From: Sporosarcina jiandibaonis
GTDB taxonomy: Bacteria; Bacillota; Bacilli; Bacillales_A; Planococcaceae
DNA: 64,000 bases
Direction: 5' to 3'
Assembly (NCBI RefSeq): GCF_013184495.1
Contig: NZ_JAAOIY010000001.1
Location: 930,001-994,000, forward strand
The notes beneath the pieces were generated by a model. It was given only the letters and a program-made list of their open reading frames with translations, had not been told where the DNA came from and did no database searches. A program made the translations under genes and the position numbers. Positions within the stretch are counted from its first letter, which is position 1, and each line of letters starts with the position of its first letter. This document shows, one piece after another, positions 56,501 to 64,000 of this stretch.

Positions 56501-57013
56501 CATCCCTCGTCCGCCGCCGCCAAGCGAGGCCTTTACAATTATCGGATAGCCATAGGAATTCCCGAATGTTGCAACTTCTTCAACTGAAGAAACAGGCCCA
56601 TCGCTTCCTGGAATAACAGGAATTTCGGCATCTATAGCTTGTTCACGGGCTTTCACTTTATCGCCGAACATCTTTAAATGCGAGGATGTCGGTCCGATAA
56701 AAATAATATTTTCTTCTTCCAGACGTCTTGCAAACTCAGCATTTTCAGCTAGAAAACCATAACCTGGATGAATTGCATTCGCGCCTGTATCTTTTGCAAT
56801 TTCAATGATTCCTTCAATGTCTAAGTAAGCATCAATCGGACTTTTCCCTTCGCCAACCAAGTACGATTCATCCGCTTTATAACGATGGAATGACCCACTA
56901 TCCTCGGTCGAATAAATACCAACCGTTGGAATTCTTAACTCAGTACATGCTCGAAATATGCGAATCGCGATTTCTCCGCGATTCGCAACTAAAATTTTAG
57001 TGATTCTTTCCAT
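53576..57013 (-). CDS. pycA: Pyruvate carboxylase
   Basis: 1145-residue biotin enzyme that carboxylates pyruvate to oxaloacetate to refill the TCA cycle. Start at ATG 57011-57013 (MERITKILVANRGEIAIRIF) behind AGGAA; the frame opens at a GTG three codons earlier. Order: biotin carboxylase (about 1-450; KASLGGGGRGMR, ERDCSIQRRHQKVVEIAP), carboxyltransferase (about 530-800; LLTDTTFRDAHQSLLATRMRT), allosteric linker, and biotinyl domain with EAMKMET, biotin on Lys1110. It directly follows ftsW. Confidence 0.98.
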   Translation of the reverse strand: MERITKILVANRGEIAIRIFRACTELRIPTVGIYSTEDSGSFHRYKADESYLVGEGKSPIDAYLDIEGIIEIAKDTGANAIHPGYGFLAENAEFARRLEEENIIFIGPTSSHLKMFGDKVKAREQAIDAEIPVIPGSDGPVSSVEEVATFGNSYGYPIIVKASLGGGGRGMRIIESEDEVVQAFERAKSEAKSAFGSDEMYVEKYIDKPKHIEVQILGDSHGNIVHLYERDCSIQRRHQKVVEIAPSISLEDNLRKDICNAAVKLMKNINYLNAGTVEFLVADDEFYFIEVNPRIQVEHTITEMVTGIDIVHSQIHIADGKNLHGEDALIPAQKDIPLFGYAIQSRVTTEDPLNDFMPDTGKLMVYRSGGGFGVRLDAGNGFQGAVITPYYDSLLVKVSTWGMTFREAASKMDRNLQEFRIRGIKTNIPFLGNVVKHKKFLVGDYDTSFIDSTPELFIFPSRKDRGTKILNYIGNVTVNGFPGIDKQSKPVFHPVRKPVVDLKTPPLAGTKQILDEQGPEGLVKWIGEQNDVLLTDTTFRDAHQSLLATRMRTADMTGIASESAILMPDLFSYEIWGGATFDVAYRFLKEDPWDRLIKLREQIPNVLFQMLFRGANAVGYTNYPDNVIREFVKNSAEAGIDVFRIFDSLNWIKGMEVAIDATRESGKIAEAAICYTGDILNDSRDKYTVNYYKEMAKNLESAGAHILAIKDMAGLLKPEAAYRLVSELKDVTALPIHLHTHDTSGNGIYTYARAIDAGVDIVDTALGSMAGLTSQPSASALHYAMNGSKRAVRADVKALEELAHYWEDVRKYYHNFESGMMSPHTEIYVHEMPGGQYSNLQQQARAVGLGERWEEVKEMYCRVNLLFGDVVKVTPSSKVVGDMALFMVQNDLDENTVLTRGKSIDFPDSVIEFFGGHIGQPHGGFPKELQKIILKDREAITVRPGELLEDADFIQIRDELNKKLNRPVTDHEVLSYALYPKVFEEYSAINKEFGDVSVMATPEFLYGLRLGEEVEIQIEKGKTLIVKLVSISEPQSDATRVIYFELNGQPREVIIEDVNLESDVVRKTKADPANRSHIAATMPGTVLKVAVDIGARVKRGEHLLITEAMKMETTIQAPHDGVIKDIYVTAGESISTGDLLIEMKD

Positions 57014-57028
57014 CCAAGACACTTCCTT

Positions 57029-58192
57029 TTATTTGTTTTTTTCATATTTCAAAAACATTGATACATTCATCAAAATCCCTACAGCAATTGACATTAATAT
57101 GACCGATGTTCCACCGAAACTGATAAACGGAAGAGGAACGCCGGTAAGCGGGATTAACCCTGTCAAACCACCCAAATTAACAAAAGTTTGGATTCCTATC
57201 ATGCTACCGATACCTGCCGCTAGCATTCTAGCATGTGGATCTCTCGCTTTCAGCGCCAATAAGAAAGCCCGTAAAACGATAAATCCGAGCCCGCCGATTA
57301 CGATGATTGCTCCAAAAATCCCTAACTCCTCGGAAATTACAGCCATAATAACATCTGTATGCGGTTCAGGCAAATATCCCATTTTTTGAATCGAATTTCC
57401 AAAACCTAGCCCTTTGACGCCACCCGAGCCAATTGCAATGTATCCATTCGCGATTTGATAGCCAGAACCTGTTACATAATCGAAAGGATTCAAATATGCT
57501 AAAAAGCGTCCTTTTCGGCTCGTCGTCATAATGTTTTCCCAATTGAAATAGAGAAAAGGTGCAATTAATAATAGTATTCCCGAAATGAGCGCACTTAACT
57601 TTAAAAAGGTTTTCGTTTTTATGCCACTTGCAGCCATTACGGAAAGCGCTACGACGATAATAATCAAAGAGGTGCCTATATCTGTTTCCATTAATACGGA
57701 ACCAACGGCTATCGCTAAAATCGTAACGGGCGGTCCGATTGACTGATTCACATTGTCTATTGTACCAGCTTCATACTTCTTGGCAAAAACGCTGGAGAAA
57801 TAGATGATAATAATAAGTTTTGCAACTTCAGAAGGTTGGAGGCTACCAAACTTAAGGTAAATCCAGCTTCTTGCACCAACATCATCTCCATAACCAAAGA
57901 TGTGGACTGCACCAAGCAACAGAAGCATAATGCCGACTAAAAAAATCATTAAACCTTTTCGTTTATAATTTTTATACGGAAAGAATGCCGCTAAAAAAAA
58001 GGCCGGAAAAGCAATCGCGAGGTTGAGAACTTGTCTGCGAAAAAAATAGTCGGGTGCCCACTTGTATTCACCAACAGCATAGACGAGACTCGCGCTATAA
58101 ATCATCACTAAACCAAATAAACAAAGAATTAAATACGTGAAAAACAGTGAAAAGTCAAAGTGCTTTAAAAATCGTTTAGAATAAGTCTGCAT
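57029..58192 (-). CDS. ftsW: FtsW, SEDS-family septal peptidoglycan polymerase
   Basis: 387-residue membrane glycosyltransferase with about ten spans, expected to work with PBP2B at the septum. Motifs: YSASLVYAVGEYKWAPDYFFRRQ, GSLQPSEVAKLIII, METDIGTSLIIIV, GLGFGNSIQKMGYLPEPHTDVIMAVISEELG and PLTGVPLPFISFGGTSV. Corresponds to B. subtilis ylaO beside pycA. ATG behind AAGAGG. ylaN upstream is closed by its own terminator. Confidence 0.95.
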   Translation of the reverse strand: MQTYSKRFLKHFDFSLFFTYLILCLFGLVMIYSASLVYAVGEYKWAPDYFFRRQVLNLAIAFPAFFLAAFFPYKNYKRKGLMIFLVGIMLLLLGAVHIFGYGDDVGARSWIYLKFGSLQPSEVAKLIIIIYFSSVFAKKYEAGTIDNVNQSIGPPVTILAIAVGSVLMETDIGTSLIIIVVALSVMAASGIKTKTFLKLSALISGILLLIAPFLYFNWENIMTTSRKGRFLAYLNPFDYVTGSGYQIANGYIAIGSGGVKGLGFGNSIQKMGYLPEPHTDVIMAVISEELGIFGAIIVIGGLGFIVLRAFLLALKARDPHARMLAAGIGSMIGIQTFVNLGGLTGLIPLTGVPLPFISFGGTSVILMSIAVGILMNVSMFLKYEKNK

Positions 58193-58215
58193 TGGACAAA
58201 ACCTCTTTTACATTA

Positions 58216-58252
58216 AACAAAAAACTCAAACCATTAATGAGTTTGAGTCTTT
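58216..58252 (-). terminator. Terminator of ylaN
   Basis: Minus strand GACTCAAACTC...GGTTTGAGTTTTTTG. The stem ACTCAAAC / GTTTGAGT starts just after the ylaN stop and ends in a U run. Confidence 0.88.
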
Positions 58253-58255
58253 TAC

Positions 58256-58537
58256 TTATTTACTCGTATATAAATCATGCAGGACAGTCATTTCTTTTTC
58301 GAGCGAAGAAAGGATTTCATCTCCCTTTATCCGTTCAATCAAGCCAAGTTTTACGGCAAAATCTATTTCTCGAGCTAGTCCAAACATTTGAGTGTCTAGC
58401 ACTTCTTCGTATAATGGGCACTGTGGCATCGTCAAATGATCCATCTGCACTTTAATCAGTTGAGCAATTTTATCAGCATCTGCCTGTAGCTGTTTAATCG
58501 CTTTTTCCTGATATGTTTCTTGTAATTCAATATCCAT
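58256..58537 (-). CDS. ylaN: YlaN family protein
   Basis: 93-residue small helical protein ([59 protein letters not shown]), close in length and text to YlaN. The family has been connected with iron homeostasis through Fur in Firmicutes; no motif here shows the mechanism. Confidence 0.93.
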   Translation of the reverse strand: MDIELQETYQEKAIKQLQADADKIAQLIKVQMDHLTMPQCPLYEEVLDTQMFGLAREIDFAVKLGLIERIKGDEILSSLEKEMTVLHDLYTSK

Positions 58538-58712
58538 GAGGACGCCCCCATTAAGCTATTATTTCTTCTAATCGATTATTAATAAATTGTATCTTTCACG
58601 CATGAAAATTGCAAGTCTTTCCTCTCGAAATTATCGTTTTCGCAAGAAACCTTTTCCTTATAGCTTGAAAGAGCTATACTATTATCAAGCTACTATGTAG
58701 GAGGATGCTAAA

Positions 58713-59213
58713 TTGAAAAACGTAATTCAAATTAAAGGGAATGTAAAACATTCAATCACACTTGATCCAAGTATTTGGATTTTCGATGATAGACGTATTG
58801 ACTTAGATAAATTTTTTACTGATGACTATATTGAAAAAGATGAAATGGAAGAATATAAGAAGGCAATGGGAAAACATTGGTCTCGTGAAATTATGGAGGG
58901 AGCCGTATTCCCGCCAACATTGGAAGTCGAGAAAGAATTTGAAGAATCGAAAGAAATTACCGGAACTTACGGTATTTATTTACATCATTTCGTGAAAAAT
59001 TCATTGCCCAATGAAGATGCGAAGAGCATTTCTTTCATCACAGAAGACGGGGAATCCCATTCATTTCCCCTAACGGAGCTTGATGATATACTATTACAAT
59101 ACAGTATTGATGGGAAACCGCTTCGTGAAACCGGTCCCGTTCATGTTCTATTAAAAGATGGCTCAAATATCGATAACCCGATTCAAAGTGTAGTTGCTGT
59201 CAATATCGAATAG
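58713..59213 (+). CDS. ylaL: YlaL-like conserved protein of unknown function
   Basis: 166-residue soluble protein (MKNVIQIKGNVKHSITLDPSIWIFDDRRIDLDKFF...). No catalytic motif recognised; acidic, with an alternating beta pattern in the C-terminal half (VHVLLKDGSNIDNPIQSVVAVNIE). The name rests mainly on its place between ylaN and ylaI. TTG/ATG-type start at 58713 with GGAGGAT upstream. Eleven nt before ylaI, so probably an operon. Confidence 0.6.
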   Translation: MKNVIQIKGNVKHSITLDPSIWIFDDRRIDLDKFFTDDYIEKDEMEEYKKAMGKHWSREIMEGAVFPPTLEVEKEFEESKEITGTYGIYLHHFVKNSLPNEDAKSISFITEDGESHSFPLTELDDILLQYSIDGKPLRETGPVHVLLKDGSNIDNPIQSVVAVNIE

Positions 59214-59224
59214 GAGGAATTTTT

Positions 59225-59428
59225 ATGCGTGTCAAATGCGTTATGTGCGACGAAGTCGGAAACCTTCCAGATGAAGCACCACTCGCAAAAAAGTTAAGAA
59301 ACCGTCCTATCCACACATATATGTGCCCGGTTTGCACTGATCGAATTGGTGAAAAGACTTTGGCACGAGTAGCCACCGGTAATTTCATTTTCAGACGTAG
59401 TTCGCACACAATCGAAAAAGAGTTTTAA
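59225..59428 (+). CDS. ylaI: YlaI family zinc-ribbon protein (DUF2197)
   Basis: 67-residue protein with two CxxC pairs, CVMC (about 5-8) and CPVC (about 34-37), fitting a zinc ribbon. DUF2197 family; function unknown. ATG behind AGGAGG. Followed by a large folded repeat and the ylaH terminator. Confidence 0.88.
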   Translation: MRVKCVMCDEVGNLPDEAPLAKKLRNRPIHTYMCPVCTDRIGEKTLARVATGNFIFRRSSHTIEKEF

Positions 59429-59438
59429 TTACCAAATG

Positions 59439-59555
59439 CGGAAGCGCCTTGATTAGCCCCGACAGGCACAAGACAGTTTGCGAGAAGGATGAAGTCCAAT
59501 CCTTCCCTAGCAAAATGGCTTGTGACCCGAGGGGCTAGGCGCTGGAGCTGGATGC
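59439..59555. repeat. Long nested-hairpin intergenic element
   Basis: Complementary blocks are nested in order: AGCGCCT with AGGCGCT, TAGCCCC with GGGGCTA, GGCACAAG with CTTGTGACC, and AAGGAT with ATCCTT at the tip. The whole 115-bp tract can fold into one long, interrupted hairpin ending GGAGCTGGA. I recall very similar GGAAGCGCC...GGCGCTGGAGCTGGA elements between genes in other Bacillales, so it is probably a dispersed repeat, or possibly a structured RNA. Confidence 0.75.
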
Positions 59556-59561
59556 AGAATA

Positions 59562-59601
59562 TAAAAACGACTCCCCGGGATTATGCGAGGGAGTCGTTTT
59601 T
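59562..59601. terminator. Bidirectional terminator overlapping the end of ylaH
   Basis: AAAAACGACTCCC pairs with GGGAGTCGTTTTT. On the minus strand one arm is formed by the last codons of ylaH (Asn-Asp-Ser-Leu) and its TAA lies in the loop. It also closes the ylaL-ylaI transcript. Confidence 0.88.
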
Positions 59602-59946
59602 GTCTTCTTTATATTCATTCATTCGTCGGACACGGTAAATGATTAATATGAGTGCCGCCACAATTAGCCCTTCTACAATTGGCAAGAAAAATGCGAGAAA
59701 AGTTAATACGAGACAACCTAAGAATAAAAAGAGATAGATAATAAAGCTCTGCAATAATTTCAAGTTTTTTGCGAAGCCTAATTTATATACGAGCGCCGAC
59801 ATGAGGAATACGACGGCAAACAGTACATAGCCTGCCACCGTATAATCAACTTCACCATTACTCGCTGTTGTCCCAAGAGCCTCATAAATGAAACGTGAAA
59901 TGCCTGACATGCGGCCAAATACAAATTCAGTATCCTGAGCATTCAT
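59581..59946 (-). CDS. ylaH: YlaH-like membrane protein
   Basis: 121-residue protein with three spans (about 37-57, 65-85, 88-108) and a charged C-terminal tail (RVRRMNEYKEDKNDSLA). Matches the YlaH-like family by position between typA and ylaI; role unknown. The terminator stem uses its last codons. Confidence 0.82.
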   Translation of the reverse strand: MNAQDTEFVFGRMSGISRFIYEALGTTASNGEVDYTVAGYVLFAVVFLMSALVYKLGFAKNLKLLQSFIIYLFLFLGCLVLTFLAFFLPIVEGLIVAALILIIYRVRRMNEYKEDKNDSLA

Positions 59947-59973
59947 TTAATACATTCCTTTCATTTCCACCGA

Positions 59974-61815
59974 TCAATCCTTAGATTTTGCCTTCTTCGT
60001 AACCCGATCCCGTTCGCTCTTATTTAAAATTTTCTTACGAAGACGAATCGATTCTGGAGTTACTTCGCAGTACTCATCATCATCTAAATATTGAAGTGCT
60101 TCTTCTAGCGTCATCAGACGCGGTTTTTTCGTAGTAGTCGTTTGGTCTTTTGTCGCAGAACGAACGTTAGTAGCTTGTTTGGCTCGAGTTAAGTTAATTG
60201 CTAAATCGCCTTCTCGAGTGTTTTCACCAACAATCATTCCTTCATAAATATCAGTTCCGGCTTCAACAAACATTGTACCGCGGTCTTCTAGTTGCATGAT
60301 GCTATATGGTGTTGCTTTACCGGTTTCCATCGATACAAGAACGCCATTTCTACGGCCGCCAACTTTACCTTTGGCTTTCGGCTTATAGGAGTCAAATGTA
60401 TGGTTAATAATTCCGTATCCTCGTGTTAAGGTAAGGAATTCAGTAGAATATCCAATTAATCCACGTGCTGGAACTAAAAATACAAGTCTAACTTGACCAT
60501 TACCGTTGTTGATCATATCAAGCATTTCGCCTTTTCGCTCACCAATCGACTCAATCACTGAACCGGTATATTCTTCTGGTACGTCGATTTGTACACGTTC
60601 GACAGGTTCAGAAAGAACGCCATCAATTTCCCTTACGATAACTTCAGGTTTGGATACTTGCAATTCGAATCCTTCACGTCTCATATTTTCGATTAATATC
60701 GAAAGATGAAGCTCACCACGACCTGAAACTATCCAGATATCCGGAGAATCTGTCGGATCTACACGTAAAGATACATCGGTTTGGAGTTGTTGCTCCAAAC
60801 GTTCTTCAATTTTTCTTGCTGTCACCCACTTACCTTCTTTCCCGGCAAATGGACTATTATTCACAAGGAAAGTCATTTGAAGAGTCGGCTCATCAATATG
60901 AAGTTCCGGGAGCGCTTCTTGGTGATTGATTGGACAAACTGTATCTCCGACATCGATATCTTCCATGCCAGATACCGCGATAAGATCACCAGCAAATGCT
61001 TCATTAATATCCACTCGGCGGAGTCCAAGGAAACCTGAAAGTTTTGTCACTCTAAAATTTTTCACGACGCCATCGCGTTTTAAAACCGCAACTTGGTCAC
61101 CGAGTTTAATAGTTCCGCGGAATACTCGTCCGATTCCTATACGACCAAGATAATCGCTGTAATCAAGCAAGGAAACTTGGAATTGTAGCGGTTCATCGCG
61201 ATTGTCGACAGGAGCAGGGATATTCTCAATAATCGAGTCATATAAAACCCGCAACGTGTCTTCCTGAGCTGCCGGATCTGGATCAAGACTTGCTGTTCCA
61301 TTGAATCCCGAAGCATAAACAACCGGGAATTCTAGTTGTTCGTCATTTGCATCCAGCTCAATAAATAATTCAAGCACTTCGTCAACTACTTCTTCTGGAC
61401 GCGCAAATTCACGGTCAATTTTATTTACAACAACGATTGGTTTTAAATTTTCTTCAAGTGCTTTTTTCAAAACAAATCGAGTTTGCGGCATACACCCTTC
61501 AAATGAATCAACGACAAGAAGAACACCGTCCACCATTTTAAGAATCCGTTCAACTTCTCCTCCGAAGTCTGCGTGACCAGGCGTATCAAGAATGTTTATT
61601 TTCGTGTTTTTGTATTCAATAGCCGTATTTTTCGCAAGAATTGTAATTCCGCGTTCACGTTCAATGTCATCAGAATCCATTGCACGATCATCGACTTGTT
61701 CATTTGCTCTAAAAATTCCTGATTGCTTTAATAATTGATCAACTAGTGTTGTTTTACCATGGTCTACGTGGGCAATAATCGCTATGTTTCTTAAGTCATT
61801 ACGTTCTATTGTCAT
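59974..61815 (-). CDS. typA: GTP-binding ribosome-associated protein TypA/BipA
   Basis: 613-residue translational GTPase. G-domain motifs: AHVDHGKTT (G1), RERGITI (G2), DTPGH (G3) and NKIDR (G4). Then EF-G-like domains II, III and V and the BipA-specific C-terminal domain. Acts in ribosome assembly and stress or cold adaptation. Minus-strand extended -10 promoter about 45 nt upstream. Confidence 0.97.
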   Translation of the reverse strand: MTIERNDLRNIAIIAHVDHGKTTLVDQLLKQSGIFRANEQVDDRAMDSDDIERERGITILAKNTAIEYKNTKINILDTPGHADFGGEVERILKMVDGVLLVVDSFEGCMPQTRFVLKKALEENLKPIVVVNKIDREFARPEEVVDEVLELFIELDANDEQLEFPVVYASGFNGTASLDPDPAAQEDTLRVLYDSIIENIPAPVDNRDEPLQFQVSLLDYSDYLGRIGIGRVFRGTIKLGDQVAVLKRDGVVKNFRVTKLSGFLGLRRVDINEAFAGDLIAVSGMEDIDVGDTVCPINHQEALPELHIDEPTLQMTFLVNNSPFAGKEGKWVTARKIEERLEQQLQTDVSLRVDPTDSPDIWIVSGRGELHLSILIENMRREGFELQVSKPEVIVREIDGVLSEPVERVQIDVPEEYTGSVIESIGERKGEMLDMINNGNGQVRLVFLVPARGLIGYSTEFLTLTRGYGIINHTFDSYKPKAKGKVGGRRNGVLVSMETGKATPYSIMQLEDRGTMFVEAGTDIYEGMIVGENTREGDLAINLTRAKQATNVRSATKDQTTTTKKPRLMTLEEALQYLDDDEYCEVTPESIRLRKKILNKSERDRVTKKAKSKD

Positions 61816-61857
61816 GATTTCACTCCATTAATCTTTTTTCATCTGGGTAACTGTGTT

Positions 61858-61866
61858 ATTATAGCA
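61858..61866 (-). promoter_or_regulatory. Extended -10 promoter of typA
   Basis: Minus strand TGCTATAAT, a consensus extended -10. No good -35 at 17 bp. It lies 43 nt upstream of the typA ATG. Confidence 0.6.
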
Positions 61867-61913
61867 CAAGAGTCAATAATATAAAATCTTTTTAATTTGA
61901 TGGAGGGCTATCT

Positions 61914-62099
61914 ATGAAAGATATTAAATGGATTTTTGTACTATATTCCATTGCCGCTGTTTTATCAATGTGCGCAATTGGTGTTGCGGTTGGTTTTAGA
62001 AGCATCCCCGGAGGCATCGCCGCTATGATCGCATTAACATTAGTAATGGGCTACGGGTTTAAAACCAAGAAAAAAATGCGTGAACAAGGTTTATTATAA
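61914..62099 (+). CDS. ylaF: YlaF-like small membrane protein
   Basis: 61 residues with two membrane spans (about 5-26 and 32-49) and a basic tail (KTKKKMREQG). ATG behind GGAGG. Position next to typA matches B. subtilis ylaF. Function unknown. Confidence 0.8.
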   Translation: MKDIKWIFVLYSIAAVLSMCAIGVAVGFRSIPGGIAAMIALTLVMGYGFKTKKKMREQGLL

Positions 62100-62120
62100 A
62101 ATCAAAAATTACTTAACTAT

Positions 62121-62172
62121 AAAGACTGTTGAAAAGCACCGATTTTAGGGCCTTTTTCACAGTTTTTATTTT
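62121..62172 (+). terminator. Terminator of ylaF
   Basis: ACTGTTGAAAAG pairs with CTTTTTCACAGT (one mismatch) around a 17-nt loop, followed by TTTTTATTTTATT. The U tail overlaps the suhB stop from the other side. Confidence 0.8.
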
Positions 62173-62960
62173 ATTAGGCGAATGTAATTTTTTAAAATAT
62201 CTCCATGCAATCGCGGCCGTGCCACAATAAACGAATCTTGTCCAAGTAGATGCGACGGTTCGCCGTTTAAATTTGTTGTAATTGCACCAACTTCATTAGC
62301 AATAACCATGCCGCCCGCGATATCCCACGGTGACAATCGCATCGAAATGTAAGCATCAAGCCTGCCTGAAGCTACATAAGCAATTTCAATAGCAGCAGAA
62401 CCATATGACCGCGTCCCTCTGCACTCAAGCACGAGTCCAATCATTTTTTCATGATCAATATACCTATTCGGGGCAACCCATCTGGCATTTACTCCGATAA
62501 CGGCATTATTTACCGCAACCTTTTCCAATTGAGGCAATCGTTCGTCGTTGTAATACGCACCTTCATCTTTTTTCGCATGATAAAAATCATCTCGAACAAC
62601 ATCATAGATATACCCTAGCATGCCAACACCATCAAGATAAATACCAAGCGAAATTGCGAAGTTTCGTTGCTGGTGGATAAAATTCATTGTCCCATCAATT
62701 GGATCGAGTATCCAAACCACGCCTTCCATCGTTTCGACTTTATCGCCAAAACCTTCCTCGCCGATAATTTTATGATCAGGAAAATCAGTTTGAATGCGTT
62801 TTATAAAGAATTGTTCAATATCGCGATCAATATTCGTTACAAGATCATTCGCATCCGCTTTTGAATCAATATGTATTTGATTAAAAAAAGAAACCCGGAT
62901 TTTATGACCAGCTTCCTTAATCAATGATTTTGCATAACGATCAACAAATCCCCAATTCAA
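62166..62960 (-). CDS. suhB: Inositol monophosphatase family protein
   Basis: 264-residue Mg-dependent phosphatase. Metal and catalytic motifs: GEEGFGD, WILDPIDGTMNFIHQ and SPWDIAGGMVIANEVG. Counterpart of B. subtilis YktC. Substrate is probably inositol-1-phosphate or a similar sugar phosphate. TTG start at 62958-62960 behind GGAAGGG. Confidence 0.93.
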   Translation of the reverse strand: MNWGFVDRYAKSLIKEAGHKIRVSFFNQIHIDSKADANDLVTNIDRDIEQFFIKRIQTDFPDHKIIGEEGFGDKVETMEGVVWILDPIDGTMNFIHQQRNFAISLGIYLDGVGMLGYIYDVVRDDFYHAKKDEGAYYNDERLPQLEKVAVNNAVIGVNARWVAPNRYIDHEKMIGLVLECRGTRSYGSAAIEIAYVASGRLDAYISMRLSPWDIAGGMVIANEVGAITTNLNGEPSHLLGQDSFIVARPRLHGDILKNYIRLIK

Positions 62961-62999
62961 TGAACTTCAACCCTTCCAATGACAAACAGTATTTCTTTT

Positions 63000-63008
63000 A
63001 GTATAACA
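63000..63008 (-). promoter_or_regulatory. Extended -10 promoter of suhB
   Basis: Minus strand TGTTATACT, an extended -10, 40 nt upstream of the TTG start and just after the terminator of the preceding gene. Confidence 0.5.
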
Positions 63009-63013
63009 AAGAT

Positions 63014-63062
63014 AGGCATCCGATAACACAATTCCCTATAGGAACGATGCCTTCGGATGCCT
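63014..63062 (-). terminator. Terminator-like hairpin after the ykzI-like gene
   Basis: AGGCATCCGA and TCGGATGCCT form a perfect 10-bp stem; the 29-nt loop can form a small inner hairpin. The U tail is poor (ATCTTTG). Confidence 0.65.
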
Positions 63063-63080
63063 AAGTCGATAATTGTATTA

Positions 63081-63281
63081 TCATTGCGAGAAACCATTTA
63101 ACGTTTCCAGCTCTCGATGAATCTGATGCAACCTGTTGGTACTTTTCATAACTTGTTTTTCATCATCTGTTTGCATGGCATCATATAATGTCGCCAATTC
63201 ATAATCCAGTTCCAAATTAAGCACTTTCACATATTCTTTTTCAACGTCCGCTTTTCGAATAACATGCACGACCTGTTTCAT
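63081..63281 (-). CDS. Small YkzI-like protein of unknown function
   Basis: 66-residue helical protein (MKQVVHVIRKADVEKEYVKVLNLELDYELATLYDAMQTDDEKQVMKSTNRLHQIHRELETL). Start at ATG 63279-63281 because AAAGGGG lies 8 nt upstream; the frame opens at a GTG three codons earlier. Position between suhB and yktB corresponds to B. subtilis ykzI. No functional motif. Confidence 0.65.
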   Translation of the reverse strand: MKQVVHVIRKADVEKEYVKVLNLELDYELATLYDAMQTDDEKQVMKSTNRLHQIHRELETLNGFSQ

Positions 63282-63436
63282 CGTGGACACCCCTTTTCTT
63301 AATGAGTTTATTTATTCCGTCTATTATAACTACAATATGCAGACAAGAGGAATAATTCTAGTCATGAGCCTCGTTACCTTCATTATTCCCAAATTTCTGT
63401 TACGATAAACGTGCTTTATGCAAAGGAGGAATAAGC

Positions 63437-64000
63437 TTGAAAAACTTTTTTTGGGAATCAAATGATTTTGATTTGTTTTCGATTGATGGATTAGAACAAC
63501 GAATGACTGCCTTGCAAACACTTGTCCAACCTAAATTCGAGAAACTAGGCAGACAATTTGCGGATCGGTTATCAGCGCACGGCAGCGATGAGTTTTTTCC
63601 TCATGTCGCAAAACATCTGCGAAGAACAGTGAATCCGCCGACCGACAGTTGGGTTGCGATCGCACCTTCAAAGCGAGGATATAAAGCGCTACCCCATTTT
63701 CAAATCGGCTTATGGCAGACTCATCTATTCATTATTATTGCAGTCATATATGAAAACCCAGATAAAAAAGGAATCGCGGAACGACTTGAAAAAAATATCA
63801 ATGTCCTTACATCACTGCCTGATTCGTATATCGTTTCGGGCGATCATATGAAACCAGATGCCATACATATTGTTGAAACCGGAAAAGAAGGGATTAAAAA
63901 ACTTCTTACCAGACTACAAACTGTTAAAAAAGCAGAATTTCTTGTTGGAAGACATCTTTCGCGCGAAGAGGCGATTAACATGTCAACCGACGAGTTTATT
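63437..64000 (+). CDS. yktB: YktB family protein (UPF0637), 5' part
   Basis: First 188 codons; the gene runs past the window end. TTG start at 63437 behind AAAGGAGGA. Reads MKNFFWESNDFDLFSIDGL... with family motifs FFPHVAKHLRRTVNPPTDSWVAIAPSKRGYK and LPHFQIGLWQTHLFI, the UPF0637 signature. Function unknown. Confidence 0.9.
   Translation, partial: MKNFFWESNDFDLFSIDGLEQRMTALQTLVQPKFEKLGRQFADRLSAHGSDEFFPHVAKHLRRTVNPPTDSWVAIAPSKRGYKALPHFQIGLWQTHLFIIIAVIYENPDKKGIAERLEKNINVLTSLPDSYIVSGDHMKPDAIHIVETGKEGIKKLLTRLQTVKKAEFLVGRHLSREEAINMSTDEFI

Overview
The window is chromosomal DNA from a low-GC, endospore-forming member of the Bacillales. Gene content, TTG-rich start codons, Shine-Dalgarno sites and gene order suggest a Planococcaceae-like genome such as Sporosarcina or Lysinibacillus; that assignment is an inference, since no marker gene was compared. 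Nearly every gene has a recognisable Bacillus subtilis counterpart. The order is collinear, in reverse, with the B. subtilis ykt - yla - cta - ylb - dcw - spoIIG - ylm - divIVA - ileS region. There are no rRNA or tRNA genes, insertion sequences, prophage genes or CRISPR arrays.

Layout from left to right. 1-1920: 5' part of ileS behind an isoleucine T-box. 1920-5187: divIVA and the ylm cell-division genes (ylmH, ylmG, sepF, ylmE, ylmC). 5317-7754: the spoIIGA-sigE-sigG sporulation sigma cluster. 7944-8119: a short-unit repeat array. 8182-22906: the dcw cluster, mraZ-rsmH-ftsL-pbpB-spoVD-mraY-murD-spoVE-divIB-ylxW-ylxX-sbp-ftsA-ftsZ, which lacks murE, murG and murB. 23239-26221: bshC, a DUF3397 membrane protein and panE. 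26290-30330: a biotin-dependent acyl-CoA carboxylase operon with a CcpA cre box over its promoter, preceded by an enoyl-CoA hydratase gene. 30472-32554: rpmF-yceD diverging from tmcAL. 32671-32950: a second, higher-order repeat array. 33010-35123: xpt-pbuX behind a guanine riboswitch. 35234-43846: the ylb region (ylbL, ylbJ, coaD, rsmD, ylbG, ricF, ylbC), with three extra genes: a glycerophosphodiesterase-like protein with altered catalytic residues, a MurE-type ligase and an aspartokinase without its regulatory domain. 43976-53478: yugN-like, ytvI-like and the caa3 oxidase genes (ctaM, ctaG, ctaF-E-D-C, ctaB, ctaA). 53576-64000: pycA, ftsW, ylaN, ylaL, ylaI, ylaH, typA, ylaF, suhB, ykzI-like and the start of yktB.

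The genes mostly serve septum and cell-wall synthesis, the switch of that machinery to spore formation (pro-sigma-E and its protease, sigma-G, SpoVD, SpoVE, YlbJ, YtvI) and aerobic respiration with anaplerosis. The observations most worth following are: (i) two inter-operon repeat arrays of different sequence, both with a dominant 21-bp spacing and both flanked by terminator or promoter boundaries; (ii) a divergent MurE-like/DapG-like pair whose ligase carries the diaminopimelate signature DNPR, while the dcw cluster has no murE; (iii) the GDPD-like protein lacking canonical catalytic residues; and (iv) a 115-bp strongly folded hairpin element near ylaI.
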